Shown: positions 21,700-33,073, numbered from the stretch's first letter. The stretch is 64,000 nt of DNA from Macrocystis pyrifera (GCA_031763025.1 JASSKH010000030.1:434001-498000); one strand, 5' to 3'. Notes: generated from the letters alone by a model not told the origin. Made by a program: numbers and translations.

Positions 21700-23870
21700 T
21701 TCATTTTTTAGTTTATCGGCGTCTACTTTGTGTGTCGTTTCCTGAGGCGCGACACCCGCTCGGGCTTTTAATCCTATCGCGCCCAGCAAAATTGAGTGGC
21801 CAGGGTTGACTATGGCGACCCTTCTGCAGGGCAAGCAAGAACGGCATAGGTTAGCTGGGTCAATCGGCATGCATGCAGAATCACGATGGACAAAGCTGAG
21901 CAGAAACAACAAAAGTGCTATGTACTGATGCTTGTAGCTTCAAGCAGCCGTAGACAGACGCTTGGCGCATGCCACGATAGGGGTGGTGCGATTTGACCAA
22001 CACAAGTCTGACTGACGGAGCTCCTTTGCAACCGAAGAACTCCACAACATCGTTAGAATCTCATATTTCTGTTCGACTACATCGTTCCTTAAATACCCAC
22101 GAGGTAGACTATGAGATTGTCCATTGGGTTGCAGTCTCATGTATCTCAAAACTAGTGTTGAGGGCGGAGTATGTACAGCCTCCTAAGTGAAAAGTCTACT
22201 AAAGATACATGTACATCTACCGCATCATGCGTCGCATTCGTCTTTCGAACGATTCGGAACTACTCCCTGAAGAAAGGCAACGACACGGTTGTAGCTGCGC
22301 TGTAGATTGATACCAGTAGCAATTCTACCAAAGTCCTTCGTTGCCAAGACCCGTCCTCTGGGGTTCGAATCCCTGCGTCGCCCTTGTTGACTGGATCCCC
22401 TGTTTGAGGTACACACCTGAAAGTCGTGGAATAAACTTGCCGGCAACAAAAAGCGTCATAAATCTCGCCTGTTTAGGCCAATGTTTACTAGAAGGATTAT
22501 ATCCCTTGGGTAAACCTGGCGTCTGGGCCTGGCAGTCAAACGGATCCCGGATTGTGCTTTCGGTAGATGTACGCCATAACCCCTGCGCTAGTAGTCACCG
22601 CTGAGTTCGCATCAAGAGAGCGTGTTGAATTGTGGGCTTTGGGCTCTATACATATTTAGTACTATATCAACAGTCGAGGCTCATAACCTGTTGGAATATG
22701 TGTGTTGAGGCTCTGCCCCTCTAATAAGAGATACAGAGGTAGCACAAACTTGTGATGGAGAAAAAGAGATTGGAAGAAAAGGCGTTGGAAGAAAAGGCGC
22801 CCATGTGACCAAAATGTGGGAACGAAGAAGAGAAGAAGAAGAGTGGTCGCAGAGATCAAGAAATAGAGACCGAAGACATCAAGAGACAGAGCACAAGAGT
22901 GACCATGGTGGGCGTGACCATTGCCGGTCATCTCGGAAAGACGCACACACTACGGATATACGTACAGTAGTATTCGGGCTATTGCATTGGCCAACTGTCC
23001 GCCCTACAGCAACATCGACATTACCTGACACTTATAGTGGTAGCCCAGTTGCCTTACAATGTGGTCAACGTCCCGGTCAAGATAAGTTGAACGCATAATA
23101 TACCGAATGACCCAAACTCTTAACTCGTAGTCTCGCCGCATATTGCGTTTGGCAGAATATCCAAACTATGATATCCGCATTTTCGTGAGTCGTGACGACG
23201 CACCAACTAGATATTATGAATCTGAAAGTCTACAATTTATCACGCCCTTGTCGAAAAATCATTTGCTTGAGGAACGGTTACGATGTTGAAAGATGATACT
23301 CAGATAACCAAATACAAATAGAACGATACATTCGGGCCCGTGTGTTGAACAGCGGCAATACGGATGCATACTCGTAGTCCTAACATGCAATACTCGGCGT
23401 GGTGACAATACCAGTGATACCTACTTCAGAAAAGAAGCGCAACACCATTTGCCGTGTGTTGCACACGGCGTCTGAAGTTACACTTACAGTAGATCTAAGC
23501 AGTCGAAGAAAATAAAAATAAAACTGAAGACGTTTCTCCAGTACAGCGAAATGCGCACCATTCAGCTGTGTGAGCTTGTACGTACTTGTAAGAATGGCAC
23601 CGAGTAGTGCAGCAAAGCCAAAAAAGTTAATTGAACTGTAAAACGTCCTCCACCAAGCAAAAATATGAAAAGTCAGTTATAACTATTGGCGTAGGTGGCG
23701 ATACGGCCTGGTGTGGTCGCAAAGGCTGGCGCTGGTAGCAATTAAGCCAACCGAGCAGCGTGCAGAATGCACGAGACAGGAAGATGTTGATGTTTTGAAC
23801 AGGGTGCTTCCGACCAACACAAAGGGAATGTGTCAAGAGTCCACGAGATACTGAAAAGTATAGAGAGAAG
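21700..23870. other. Intronic stretch, one tRNA-like segment, otherwise nothing seen
   Basis: Apart from the tRNA-like segment at 22275-22383, no repeat or coding frame is supported. Purine-rich frames near 22805-23098 are low-complexity (Arg/Glu-rich) and lack borders. Confidence 0.35.
22275..22383 (+). ncRNA. tRNA-like segment with perfect pol III B-box
   Basis: Contains 'gggttcgaatccc' (a perfect B-box and T-arm) near 22360. The ends 'ggcaacg' and 'cgtcgcc' can form a 7-bp acceptor stem with one A-C mismatch. An A-box-like 'tagctgcgctg' is near 22290. The ~109-base span is long for a tRNA and would need an intron or a long variable arm. No convincing anticodon stem was found. It is best read as a tRNA pseudogene or the head of a SINE. 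Confidence 0.4.
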
Positions 23871-23879
23871 AGAAAAGTA

Positions 23880-24960
23880 TAGATAAGAGTGACAGCGGTG
23901 GGGCTGTCTCGTATGGAGCTATCGGGTTGTGGTCTTGTGTCGCACCATCTCTAGGCTTACTGGGCTGTTGTCTCGAACAGAAATCCAGAAAATAGTGCTT
24001 TGTTCTTCAACGAAGACCGTACTCTAGCCGCATTTTCCAGAAGCTTACAAAACCGTCACTCTCTACTGGTATGTAATACCATCACACTATACTTAACGTC
24101 AACAGGTTAGAAAAACACACATACAAAAAACGACCTTATACCAGTGATGACTACTGGTATTAATAAGTACCAATGTATTTATTATACTTACCCTCGCAAT
24201 CCACATATTAACTTGTAGAGTTTAGCATATCATACATAGTTTCGGGAACACCGATGCCTGATTTAGGTGCCACCTCGAGCCATATATCAAATAAAAGCTA
24301 GGCACATCAAAGCAGCAGCAGCAATAACACAGCAGCAGCTCATCCCCGGAAGAATCACTCACATTTAGAACCATACCATACTAAAACTCAACAACACTCA
24401 ATCAATATATTCAAATTTGTAAAATGACAAGATTCCGACATGTTGCAATGCCATATCATTCTCCCCTGTTCGGGTTATATAGTATCAGTGCGCAGAATGA
24501 TTATTTATATTGTCCTGTTGACTCGGGCAGCATCCAGGGGAGCCACTGGCCTATATAACTTTGACACGGAATTACATACATATAGAATACGCGCGTTCGG
24601 CTTAATATAATACCTGGTACGTGTAAAATTCAGTAAAAATGGAATATAGACGAGACGTATGACGCAGCTTGCAAAGTTGAGTATATATCAACTACTAATC
24701 AGTCGAACTCACAGCTAACGTATTTCATAATTTTATAAAAACCGTCACACACTAAGTAGTACCAGTACCTGGTATGTTGCACCGCCTTTTTTCACCCTGG
24801 GTGTACTTGTATAGCGATAGGCTATCCGTAGACTATATCCTTACCACAGCAGATCTGCTGCTCTGCTGCTCACCGCTGCTGCTATTGCTAGCAATGACTA
24901 CATGTGAACGTTGACTACGCTTTTTAGGCTACCTAGGTTACACTTAACAAGAACAGCCTA
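23880..24960. repeat. Repeat H, copy 2, split by element B
   Basis: Matches 13960-14360 in two parts: 23880-24075 ('agagtgacagcgg', 'accgtcac') and about 24765-24960 ('gggtgtacttgtatag', 'gttgactacgc'). Between them lie about 400 unmatched bases and the element B copy at 24478-24740. Confidence 0.55.
24478..24740. mobile_element. Element B, one-ended long copy
   Basis: Runs from 'tatagtatcagtgcgcagaa' to 'cataattttataaaa' and matches 32749-32995 over its whole length, including 'cctgttgactcgggcagc' and the right arm 'cagtcgaactcacagct'. One TACCTGGTA (24611) lies inside it. Confidence 0.8.
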
Positions 24961-24999
24961 CAACAGCGTAGTGGCTCGCTTCGTGGAGGGCTCCTCTAC

Positions 25000-27900
25000 T
25001 TCCCTGGTGTACTCCTGCGCCGGCATAGGGTTTCAGCTCGACTTGAGCTATAGCCAAAAGCCCGAGTCTTGAGAAAATATGAAATTCCGAATTTTCTGAT
25101 TGCCGGCGAGACTACACCGATGCCGCCGCCGTTCATGCACGAACTTGAATGAATATATGTAGGATAGTGACGGGCTTCGGTGAGGGCTGCATTTTCCTTA
25201 GCTACTAGGATTACAAGCCCGGAAAAAAAATCTCCACATTTGTCGTTCTTGGGGACCATTTTCTTTAGATATATATCTTTAGGTATGGATCCTTTCACAT
25301 TATAATTCAGTGCTTTACGTTTGGACCAAGGGCGTCTACATACCAGTAAGAATTATCGCCTGCAAGTACGTTGCAACAACAACAGTCGTCAGCTGCACAG
25401 CAGTTCCAGGTAAGCTGTAGATTGTCTCCGCCGTCGGCTGCACAACAGTTCAGCAGTGCGTACTCGCAGTGGTCCCGCACTACAAACTACATTAACTCTT
25501 AACGGGTTTCGACTCAAGTGACCTTTAGATATATATGTCTTACAGTAGCAGCCGTAGTGCTCGTGGTGGTCGCGCGTTAAAGCTACATTTAGGTATCAAT
25601 GGTAATGACTCAAGTGCAGCGGGTTGGAGCGGGTTGGGTTGTTACATCCGTGCGATCGATCTTATTTTTTGAGCGGGTTGGATCCTACGGTCCAGATGTT
25701 GTTGTGTCGTATCAATCCGGACACGGAGCTCCGTTCTGTTGTATCGTTTCCCGCCGTATCTTTGGGATTTTTCTCTTTCGTTTACGACTACTGTAGTAGA
25801 TAATCAGAGACGTCCCAAATTGAGCCGCATGTGAAACCATCATAAATACGAAAATCGAACAGGATGGCCTATGATACGAATACAGTACGTGGCTGCAGTA
25901 CCAGGCACGATATGATATCATCGATGAGCACGTCAGCGCTACGATCGTACTGTTGTAAGTACTATGATACCAAGTATAAGCTTATATAATATTGACAAAG
26001 ATACGACTGAGTAGCGCATATCGGCCTCGCATCCACCTCGCGTGGACTCCTGTTGTATCGTATCCATCCGGATACGGAGCTCTGTGGCGCTTTCAGCCTG
26101 TTAATATTAGAAATCTTTGCGTAGGTCGTGATGTATTCATGCTATTCCTCTGCTCAAACTGACTCAAAACCATAGGAAGTTTCTGAACAGATGCACCCCT
26201 TGGCAGTACAGTCGTATTTACTTCAATTTGGCTAGGTCCTCGACCATTACCGACATGCGCGGAGCTGCAGGCGGGCATCAGCCCGCCGTGGCGAAACCCG
26301 CTTGTAATATGCCAATATCTTGTTATTTGTGCGGTAGACCATCTCCTAAGAAGGATCGCGTAAACGTCGTAAGGCCCTCTGTCATATTTCCTGTTGCTTC
26401 ACGAATTCGAGGCTCATAACCTCTTGTCGATTTATTTGGCCGACTACTGATGATATTCGAAAGATGAGCACTTGGATTGTTGTTAGGCTTGTTCGGTTGG
26501 GAGTATCAACCCAGAAAATAAATGTTTATGTTGACAAAGGGCGGTCTTTGGCCAGGGCATGGAAAGAAGAAGAAAGAGAGTGAGAGGATATGTGCGACAT
26601 CGTCCGTCAGCTCTCGGTAAAATGAACCCTCTACTGCTATTACCGGGTCATTGTTCTGGCCCACCTACAGCAATCTTCCTTGGTACTCACCCGTAAAGAT
26701 CGATACTTCCTTGTGGCAAGACAGCTACTCGGTACTGTTATCGATCGTCCGACGAAAATCCTCTTACTATGCTTCTGCAAATAATACCAGTACGCGCTGC
26801 AATGTGCCGAATTCTGCACAGGTAATAGTTACGCTGCATTCTGGCCATAATACAATACAACTTTTATGTGTATACGAAGTATCAACTGTACAGATAGACC
26901 GTAGAATTATGTTTGCCAGGTGTATGCTTCAATAGCACCCCGTACTACTGAACACTGACTATTAATACGTAATGACTACTTTTTTACCGATCAGCGACCT
27001 GGTAGGAAATTGGACATGTACTGCTGTAGCGAAATACCTATCGCCAAAAGCGTCATCAACAGAGTCGCTCCCTCGAAAACTGAACCGACGGTAACGAACA
27101 CCGTTGGTGGTGAGGTGTCCAGCAGTCCGCCACGAGCGTGCGTGTGTTTTCGCTAGGTATGTACAGTACCAAGTGTGCATCAACCATACGAGGTAACAGA
27201 ACAGGAAACACGCGCCCGTTCTCCGTTTCTTTTCCGGCTGTTGCCCTCGGTCGCGCTTTGTTTAGCCTCAACGTCCCCCGCCAACTGTCGTTAACTTTAT
27301 TAAGGGCTACGGCCAAAATCAGGTATACTTGATCCATTTGGGTCAAATCAGGTAATACTAAAACCAAGTAAAACCCGCGAGCGGGTTTTTTCCTTGAAAA
27401 CCCTTTAAAAAATCAAAATACGCCTAAAAACATTGAGCGTGTGGCCTCCAAAATCTGAAATGTTTTGTTTCTTTTGGGGTATAGGTACCACAGGCTCCAC
27501 TTGGTCTTGCAGAGGGTCACCAGGCTTCGTTTGTTTCGCCACGGCGGGAGCGCCAAAAGTATTTATTAAGGCGCCCCCCCCACGTTGCCAGCTTTGAAGC
27601 TTCTCGACCATCCTCGCGGAACCGCCTGCTCGGCACAAAAATATCTTGCCGTACCAAACCTGAGACCACCTCGACGCGGGGTGGGGCAGACGAACTGCCT
27701 TGCGTGTCCACGGTGCAGTCATATGACTCCTGTGGCCATAGAAAACAACAGAGTACACATCACAACAAACAATTGACGCCCATCGTACACCCCAAAGAAG
27801 AAAAAGTGAATTCAGCGTACGTACGTATGTCTAAATACTAGACAGAGTAGACAAAGCCAGGTATACCCTGGCCTTCTCGAACCAAAATCAGGTACAATCT

Positions 27901-28033
27901 CAGTCTGGCCAATAGCAGGGCTCCTGGTGTGTGATTTGTACTTGTTTTCAGTATGTAACTGAGTTTGGCCCCCAAGTGGCCAGCATACCTGATTTTGGCT
28001 AAAACCCTTAATATATACTTTTTTTTCTCGCAG
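25000..28033. other. Long intron, mostly unique
   Basis: No gene is supported. Noted here are a duplicated ~35-bp phrase ('cggagctc' context) at about 25700 and 26050, repeat G at 26190-26310, a terminator-like palindrome at 27370-27391, and four copies of 'aaatcaggta' or its complement (27320, 27350, 27887, 27988). Confidence 0.4.
26190..26310. repeat. Repeat G, copy 1 (GC hairpin)
   Basis: 'atgcaccccttggcagta' and, 60 bases on, 'catgcgcggagctgcaggcg' followed by a GGCGGGC-ATCA-GCCCGCC hairpin recur at 34689-34807. Both copies lie on the same strand. Confidence 0.7.
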
Positions 28034-28186
28034 GCACGCCAGGCCTGGCATGAAAAAGCAAAGAAGATGATCCGGAGACAGATCTGCCTCTTTGTCGTGG
28101 TGGGCACCGTATTCAACGCTTCTGTTGGGGTGCTGGAGCTGTCGGAGATAGGCCGACGGACCCCCATAATCCCCTTTATGATTATG
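28034..28186 (+). CDS. Membrane exon 6 of 7TM-like gene
   Basis: The best-bordered exon in the window: a long T-tract 'ttttttttctcgcag' before 28034 and a donor ATG/GTGAGA after 28186, with 51 codons in phase 0 on both sides. A basic amphipathic start 'ARQAWHEKAKKMIRRQ' (like a loop before a helix) is followed by a helix 'ICLFVVVGTVFNASVGVLEL', a short loop and the beginning of another hydrophobic segment 'TPIIPFMIM'. A decayed duplicate lies at 49466-49730. If exons 2-6 belong together the protein has about six helices before this point, so a seventh would start at the end of this exon. Confidence 0.72.
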
Positions 28187-29042
28187 GTGAGATGACGTGC
28201 GTATACTTACAAGGGTACGTTTAGTAGAGTATATGCTCTGGGTGTACCCGAGTATATACCCTATGAACACAACCTTGCAAGTTGGTATATCAGTTGTATC
28301 GCGTTTATCCCCCGACAATGTGCCGCATACATACGGGTACGCGTCAACGGCATTCACTCCTGGATAGCTACAGGAACAAGAAGAACACTCACGGAAACCA
28401 AAGAAGGGAGCCTGTAGTGTCATCAGAGATATTATATCAATAGCTCATTTCGTTGCCTTCTACCGGCATAACTTCAATATACCCCTCCACCTGTTGCCTT
28501 GTCCCCCACAACCGTCTAGTATTGTACTGCATGCTCGCCTACCCTCTGTTTCTCGACCCCTAAGGTACATCCAGAATCCATCCTTGTTACAGCGGTTGCC
28601 TTTGCTCTATTTATAAATTGGTTAATATTTCACCAACAACCCAGCGGGTGCCACCTTCACACTTGACTCATCGCGGACACGGGTAGGATGTCACGTCGTT
28701 CCTTTCACGGGAGCACTTGCGCGTGCGTCCCAAACGTCATGTTCCCCTGAGTTCCACACAAATTGGATCATGTAGGATTGGATACGTAGGCACGTGCGAC
28801 GAGGGCTGTTTAAGCCATGGCCCAGCTTCGACAAAGTGGTTAAAGTATAGCTGACCTTAAACAATGATCCTAACCCTAACCCGGATCATTTGGGGAATTT
28901 TTTCGCAATAAAGAGGCATCGAAACGTTCGTGTGGATTTTCAACCACTTTATCGAACCTGGCCCAAGTCGTAAAGACTATTGCGCGCGACCGTTTACGGA
29001 GGAGACCCGTGTATACATCGTTCAAAAATGCCACCGTTATGA
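28187..29042. other. Intronic stretch with a short foldback
   Basis: At 28818-28975 two inverted arms ('tggcccagcttcgacaaagt' and its near-mirror ending at 28975) enclose about 110 bases that contain 'cctaaccctaaccc', two telomere-like units. No gene is supported in the rest. Confidence 0.45.
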
Positions 29043-29262
29043 GGGGGGCGTACTCATCTGTTGCTTGCCTTAATCATTCGATTTTCGACTATTTACCACG
29101 CATTCCTTTCAAGACGGAGCACAATTCCTACTCCTAACACAAAGGCCTTCAACGTTAGGGTGCTCGTTACGTGTTTTCCATGTATCACGTAGAATATTTT
29201 GCTAATCTTTGTATCCTTCCTGTTTCGCCGCCTGTGGCCACCATCTATTTCCTAGTGTCGGG
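29043..29262 (-). mobile_element. LINE 3' tail fragment
   Basis: The reverse complement repeats the LINE tail seen at 16440-16647 ('agatggtggccacaggcgg', 'aaacaggaag', 'gaattgtgctccgtcttgaa') and ends in 'gagtacgcccccc'. It is too short to encode a domain. Confidence 0.85.
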
Positions 29263-29299
29263 GGGCCGGGGGGGGGGATGTTCCCGTTCCGAGGGAGGG

Positions 29300-29350
29300 G
29301 CAGGGGGTGCACCCGATATCATGCATGGCCTCAGTCGTATGATTGTAGAC
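29300..29350 (-). repeat. Repeat A, short terminal fragment
   Basis: 'atcatgcatggcctcagtcg' is the mirrored end of repeat A, next to a G-run as in the other copies. It lies between the LINE tail and element P copy B. Confidence 0.6.
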
Positions 29351-29359
29351 CCTGGGGAG

Positions 29360-30640
29360 TTTATAAGGCGTACCCTGGCTCCATTGATAGTAAGTGCTTA
29401 AAACGTTACCTTGTACGTACTGTTCAATCAATGTGTAGTCTCTTTGGTCCTTGAACCTTGCACGTGGGTTCTTAATAGTTGTACTGTAGAAGCAAACAGA
29501 GCCTCAAAGACCAGCAGATCAAAGGAATGCGCCTACGAGCCTCAAAGCATTCACGTTATTTTAGTACCCCTGAAATAGACGCTACTATTTATAGCAAATG
29601 TTTTCCTGCCCTCTCGTTAAATACCTAAAGGATCGACAGCATGCTGCTGACCACTCTGGTCGGCTTGCTCGCTGCGGCTGGTGACGACGATAACGACGGC
29701 AACGACGATGACCTCGATACAGCAGCCATGTATACAGTAAACCGAGCGCTTTGTATGCTGCCCGTATGCTTGCAAACTCGCCGACCCACGGCGTGAAGCA
29801 TTTACTCGTCCGCCACAGGATTGCCAGAAAAAAAATAAAATTCCGTTTTGTTCGTGATCCCCCGCAGTGCTTCACCGGAATGGTGGGTCTGGCAGTCACC
29901 GTGCATTCCTCAAGACCAGCGGCGGAGAGGGTTTCTTCGCCAGTAGCTACATCCAGGTCTAACCTTTTGTCGCCACCTCGATCACCGCGCGTGTTATCGG
30001 GAAAAGTGTTGCCGTTCGTGTCGCCGCGCGGTTTTTCGGGAAAAGAAATACCAGGCGTAGCTAAGGCCGCTCACAACAAAAATGGTGGTGACGGTAAGAA
30101 AAAGGTTGGTGACGCTTGCAAGGAAGTTGGTGACGTCAAGGCCGCCATCCCGACCGCTCTAAAGGCAGACAGGGCAAACACGGAAAACAGGACCAGCAAA
30201 GATAAGCTGCCCGGTGTTGGTGGGGTCTGCAAAAAGATAGTACCGACGGTTTCGCTGGCTGACTTGTCGGCTTGACCATGGCGGCTGCCCTGCCCCCGAA
30301 GGTGCAGTGCAATGTAGCAAGCCAGCAGGCTATATAGCACCGGCATTTTTCGAAGAACGTCGGTTCCACGTGTTAGGCGCCGGCCGGCTTCCGTATGCAG
30401 TATTCCTGGTATACAATATCCAGTACCCCCCCCCCCCACCACCACGTGAATTGGATGAGAGGCTCGTTGCCTTTTTTGGGATGTGCAATAGAGCGACTGT
30501 GCGTGCTTGCACTGCTGTTCCTGCCTGCAGTGTATTGCGTTGTGTATATCTGTTCCCCTCCTGAGATCGTGACCGTGGTCGTACGCAAGTAAGCAAGAAG
30601 AGCATCGATTGTGCTCGATTTTTCTTCTGCTTTTTATTAA
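29360..30640 (+). repeat. Element P, copy B (3'-truncated)
   Basis: Matches 2055-3455 of copy A, from 'ctggctccatt' through the ORF, the C-run plus ACC triplets (30426), 'gtgaattggatgagaggctcg' and 'atcgattgtgctcg'. Similarity stops near 30640. A short piece matching the next part of copy A ('gatgatttgatattcggacga') appears only at 34815-34880, so the copy may have been split by about 4 kb of later insertions. Confidence 0.75.
29751..30275 (+). pseudogene. Hypothetical ORF of element P, copy B
   Basis: An open frame of 174 codons homologous to the C-terminal two thirds of the copy A ORF ('IPGVAKAA', 'KDKLPGVGGVCKKIVPT'). The signal-peptide-like leader of copy A is also conserved here (ATG at 29641, MLLTTLVGLLAAAG), but in a different frame that stops at about 29793. 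The two halves are therefore disconnected and this copy is broken. One 18-residue internal repeat is missing compared with copy A. Confidence 0.4.
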
Positions 30641-30847
30641 GAAATTTACATACGATATTGTTGGCCCTGTGCTCTCAGCGCTCCTCAGCGTTTCTTAGAC
30701 GTATTTTTTTGCGTTGTTCGTGCTAGCGCGAGGTGAGGTTCACCTCACGGGACGAAACTGCCTCATCGTGATCCGCGATCCCGACTGTGTCGGGGGCGAC
30801 CTCGGGCGTGCTTGCGCCATGCCCTGGCTGCCGGCTGGCCGGGTGTG

Positions 30848-31240
30848 AATACGTCAGCTGTGAGTTGGACCAGTTGAGTGGTCGATACTTGATTTACTAC
30901 AGTCTTGTGGCCAAAGAATTGGTTGTCGGCCTACCTTTGCCCCGTCAGGCCTACTCTTGGCCCGTCAAACCCGCTTCCAAAATATTATAGTTTTTACCAT
31001 TAGGATGTCATTGACAGCTGTGGACGGGTGTGCTGTGCTCGCTTCTTGCAGAAGCTTTTTTTTAAAAAATCAGCGGTGAGTCAATTGGTCGGCACTTGAT
31101 TTATCTCAGTCTCGTGGCCAAAGGTTTAGGTTGATGACCTACCTTTGCCCCGTCAGGCCTACCTTTGACCCGTCAAACCCTCTCCTGAATTGTAATAGTT
31201 TTGAGCATTGGGATGTCCTTGACCACTGCCTGTCAAGGGG
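30848..31240. repeat. Repeat C, two tandem copies
   Basis: Two copies (about 30848-31020 and 31075-31240) share 'gcctacctttgccccgtcag' and 'cccgtcaaaccc', separated by about 55 bases. A third copy in reverse lies at 33340-33480. The start 'gtcagctgtgagttggacc' resembles the end of element B. Confidence 0.7.
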
Positions 31241-31578
31241 CAAATGTACCGTCAACCGACATATATATGCTCGCTTGCGACGGTAAAAATATTCTGTTTT
31301 CGATGCCAGCACCGAGATTAGGCCAAAACGGGAGAGGCCGAATCCTCCGTGGCTTTTGCGGCAAGAGTGTGGGGAATATGGGCTGTGGTGGCCGGTCTCA
31401 TCCTCCGCTGTTGCTTGTGCGTTGAGGGTTGAGCGTTCCAGAAACGAACGTCGAAATTCCGATTCGGGCCATTTTACGTGTGAAAGCATGAGGTTTGCGC
31501 AAAAATGTTGAGATTCGTAGGCTAGCACATCGTCGAGAAACGGGCTTCACGAGCCTCTTCGACTGCTGTGCACGCCAG

Positions 31579-31672
31579 GCGACCAGGCTCCGTGAGGCAG
31601 AGAAGACGGGGTCTTTGGTGTCGACCGCATCGGAGGCGTCTACGCCGCGAGAGGAGCGGTACAGTGGTGGAG
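31579..31672 (+). CDS. Candidate C-tail exon of 7TM-like gene
   Basis: After CAG (31576-31578) a polar frame follows: 'ATRLREAEKTGSLVSTASEA' then 'STPREERYSGG', ending before GTACAA. The entry phase is 0. A longer reading from an AG at 31520 would add 'ETGFTSLFDCC', a cysteine pair where GPCR-like proteins often have a palmitoylated helix 8. The charged, Ser/Thr-rich character fits a cytoplasmic tail. The exon that should finish the last helix between 28186 and here was not found, so this is tentative. Confidence 0.22.
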
Positions 31673-31739
31673 GTACAAACGGTGTCTACGATTTTTTCTT
31701 TTGTTTACACGCAGCAGGCAGCAGCAATGGCAATGATAG

Positions 31740-31815
31740 CCATCAATGGGAATGACTATAGTCATCCCCATGAGGCACCAGCAATGGCAATGACGAGTAC
31801 TCGTCATTGCCATTG
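31740..31815. repeat. Two adjacent palindromes
   Basis: A perfect 34-bp palindrome occupies 31782-31815 (half-site 'caatggcaatgacgagt'). A near-perfect one lies just before at about 31748-31769 ('gggaatgacta/tagtcatcccc'). Both share the 'caatggcaatga' phrase, which also occurs at 31724. Confidence 0.9.
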
Positions 31816-31949
31816 GTCTATGAGGAGGGGTGGACACATGAGGTGTGAAGTTTCAGTTGTATTGTGAAGGCGTTTTTCTTTTTTGTCGTGTAACCGCCAA
31901 GCAAAAATTAAAGTCGTAAACATGTACCGGTTACGATGAGGTGTGACGA

Positions 31950-32515
31950 CGACGTCGTGCTTCTTCCTCCTCGTGCGCCACCGGGCTCCCCTGCCCCGAC
32001 TGTTGTGCCAGGGGCAGCCTCGGGCCTGCATGATGTGCTGCTGCTGCTGCCGCTGCTCATCCGCTGCTCTGGTTCTGCCACTATGCGTGTGCGGCTACTG
32101 TCATATTCTGCTGCTGCTTCTCTTGCTGCTGCTGCTGTGCCTGGAATATGTCTTTGCTGCCAGCCCCCGTGAGCATGGTAAATATGCGAGTCAACCCTCT
32201 CGGTGATGTGTCTCTGCATTAAAGCTGAAATACGGACCCACCCGCTTCGGAAGCTGTACAAGCGCCGCCTCGCAATTGACATGTTTTTGGTGTCTCGGCG
32301 GAGGTCTCGTACCAACATAGTTTTCTTATGATACGTACCTGTACGCCATGCCGCTGGTGCTTGCTGCTAGGAGCTTGCTGCACCAACGTAGTCGCCGGCG
32401 CTTCGTACAGTCGATTAAACTCGAACGACTGCTGCCCGACTAATTGTTTGTATCTATCTGCATACGAATCATAGAGCACGGACGCCGAGCGTCTCGTACG
32501 TACGAGCTGGACCAG
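31950..32515. repeat. Repeat F, copy 1 (CTG-rich)
   Basis: Matches 34010-34575 along its full length: 'ccaccgggctcccctgcccc', a variable CTG/GCT-triplet core, 'ctcggtgatgt', 'cgcttcggaagctgtac', 'ctcgcaattgacat', 'cgccgagcgtctcgtacgta'. The plus frame 'SPAPTVVPGAASG...DVLLLL' is retained in three copies, while the minus frame reads poly-Ser/Gln/Ala. Whether either was ever translated is not known. Confidence 0.8.
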
Positions 32516-32583
32516 CAAAATGGATAAACCATCCGAAGGTCGTATCTCGTGAACCTCCGCGAATTAGGACTTCTTGTAATTTG

Positions 32584-33073
32584 CAGGGCTTTCCTCGGGA
32601 TTTTTTCAGTTGTGAACATACCGCGGGATTCCGCGGGCTGCGGGATAATCCCGTGATCCCGTGGAATTTTGAAAATCCCGTTCCTGTCCAAACTCATCCC
32701 GTGGAAATGTTGGCGATCCCGATCCTGTCCCGTGTTTTTGTTTTCAAATATAGTATCAGTGCGCAGAATGATTAGTTAAAATTGTCCTGTTGACCCGGGC
32801 AGCATCCAGGGGAGCCGCTGGCCTATATCTTTGACAAGGAATCACATACAGAATACGCGCGCTCGGTTTATCACAATAATTGTAAAATTAGGTAAAAGTG
32901 GAATATAGACGAGGCGTATTACGCAGCTTGCAAAGTTGAGTATCAAATATTTAATCAGTCGAACTCACAGCTGACGTATTTCAAAATTTATAAAATCCCG
33001 ATCTCGTGTAAAATAGTCCCGTGAAATTTGGGCAAATCCCGTGAAATCCGTGCCCCGTCCCGTGCAAACCCTT
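32584..33073. mobile_element. CCCGT-rich, hAT-like non-autonomous element with nested element B
   Basis: The left end 'cagggctttcctcggga' and the right end 'cccgtgcaaaccctt' are imperfect mirror images (CAGGGTTTGCACGGG type, as in hAT transposons). Both flanks are rich in 'atcccgt' phrases. An element B copy (32749-32995) interrupts it in the middle. No 8-bp target duplication was found, so the class is an inference. Confidence 0.5.
32749..32995. mobile_element. Element B copy nested in the CCCGT-rich element
   Basis: Starts 'atagtatcagtgcgcagaat' and ends 'cgtatttcaaaatttataaa'. It matches 24478-24740 and is flanked on both sides by the CCCGT-rich repeat. Confidence 0.8.

Noticed and set aside
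22275..22383. Functional tRNA gene
   Set aside because: T-arm and acceptor are good, but length is about 109 bases and no credible anticodon arm was found; listed as tRNA-like only.
28870..28884. Telomere or chromosome end
   Set aside because: Only two CCCTAA units, inside a foldback and far from any end.
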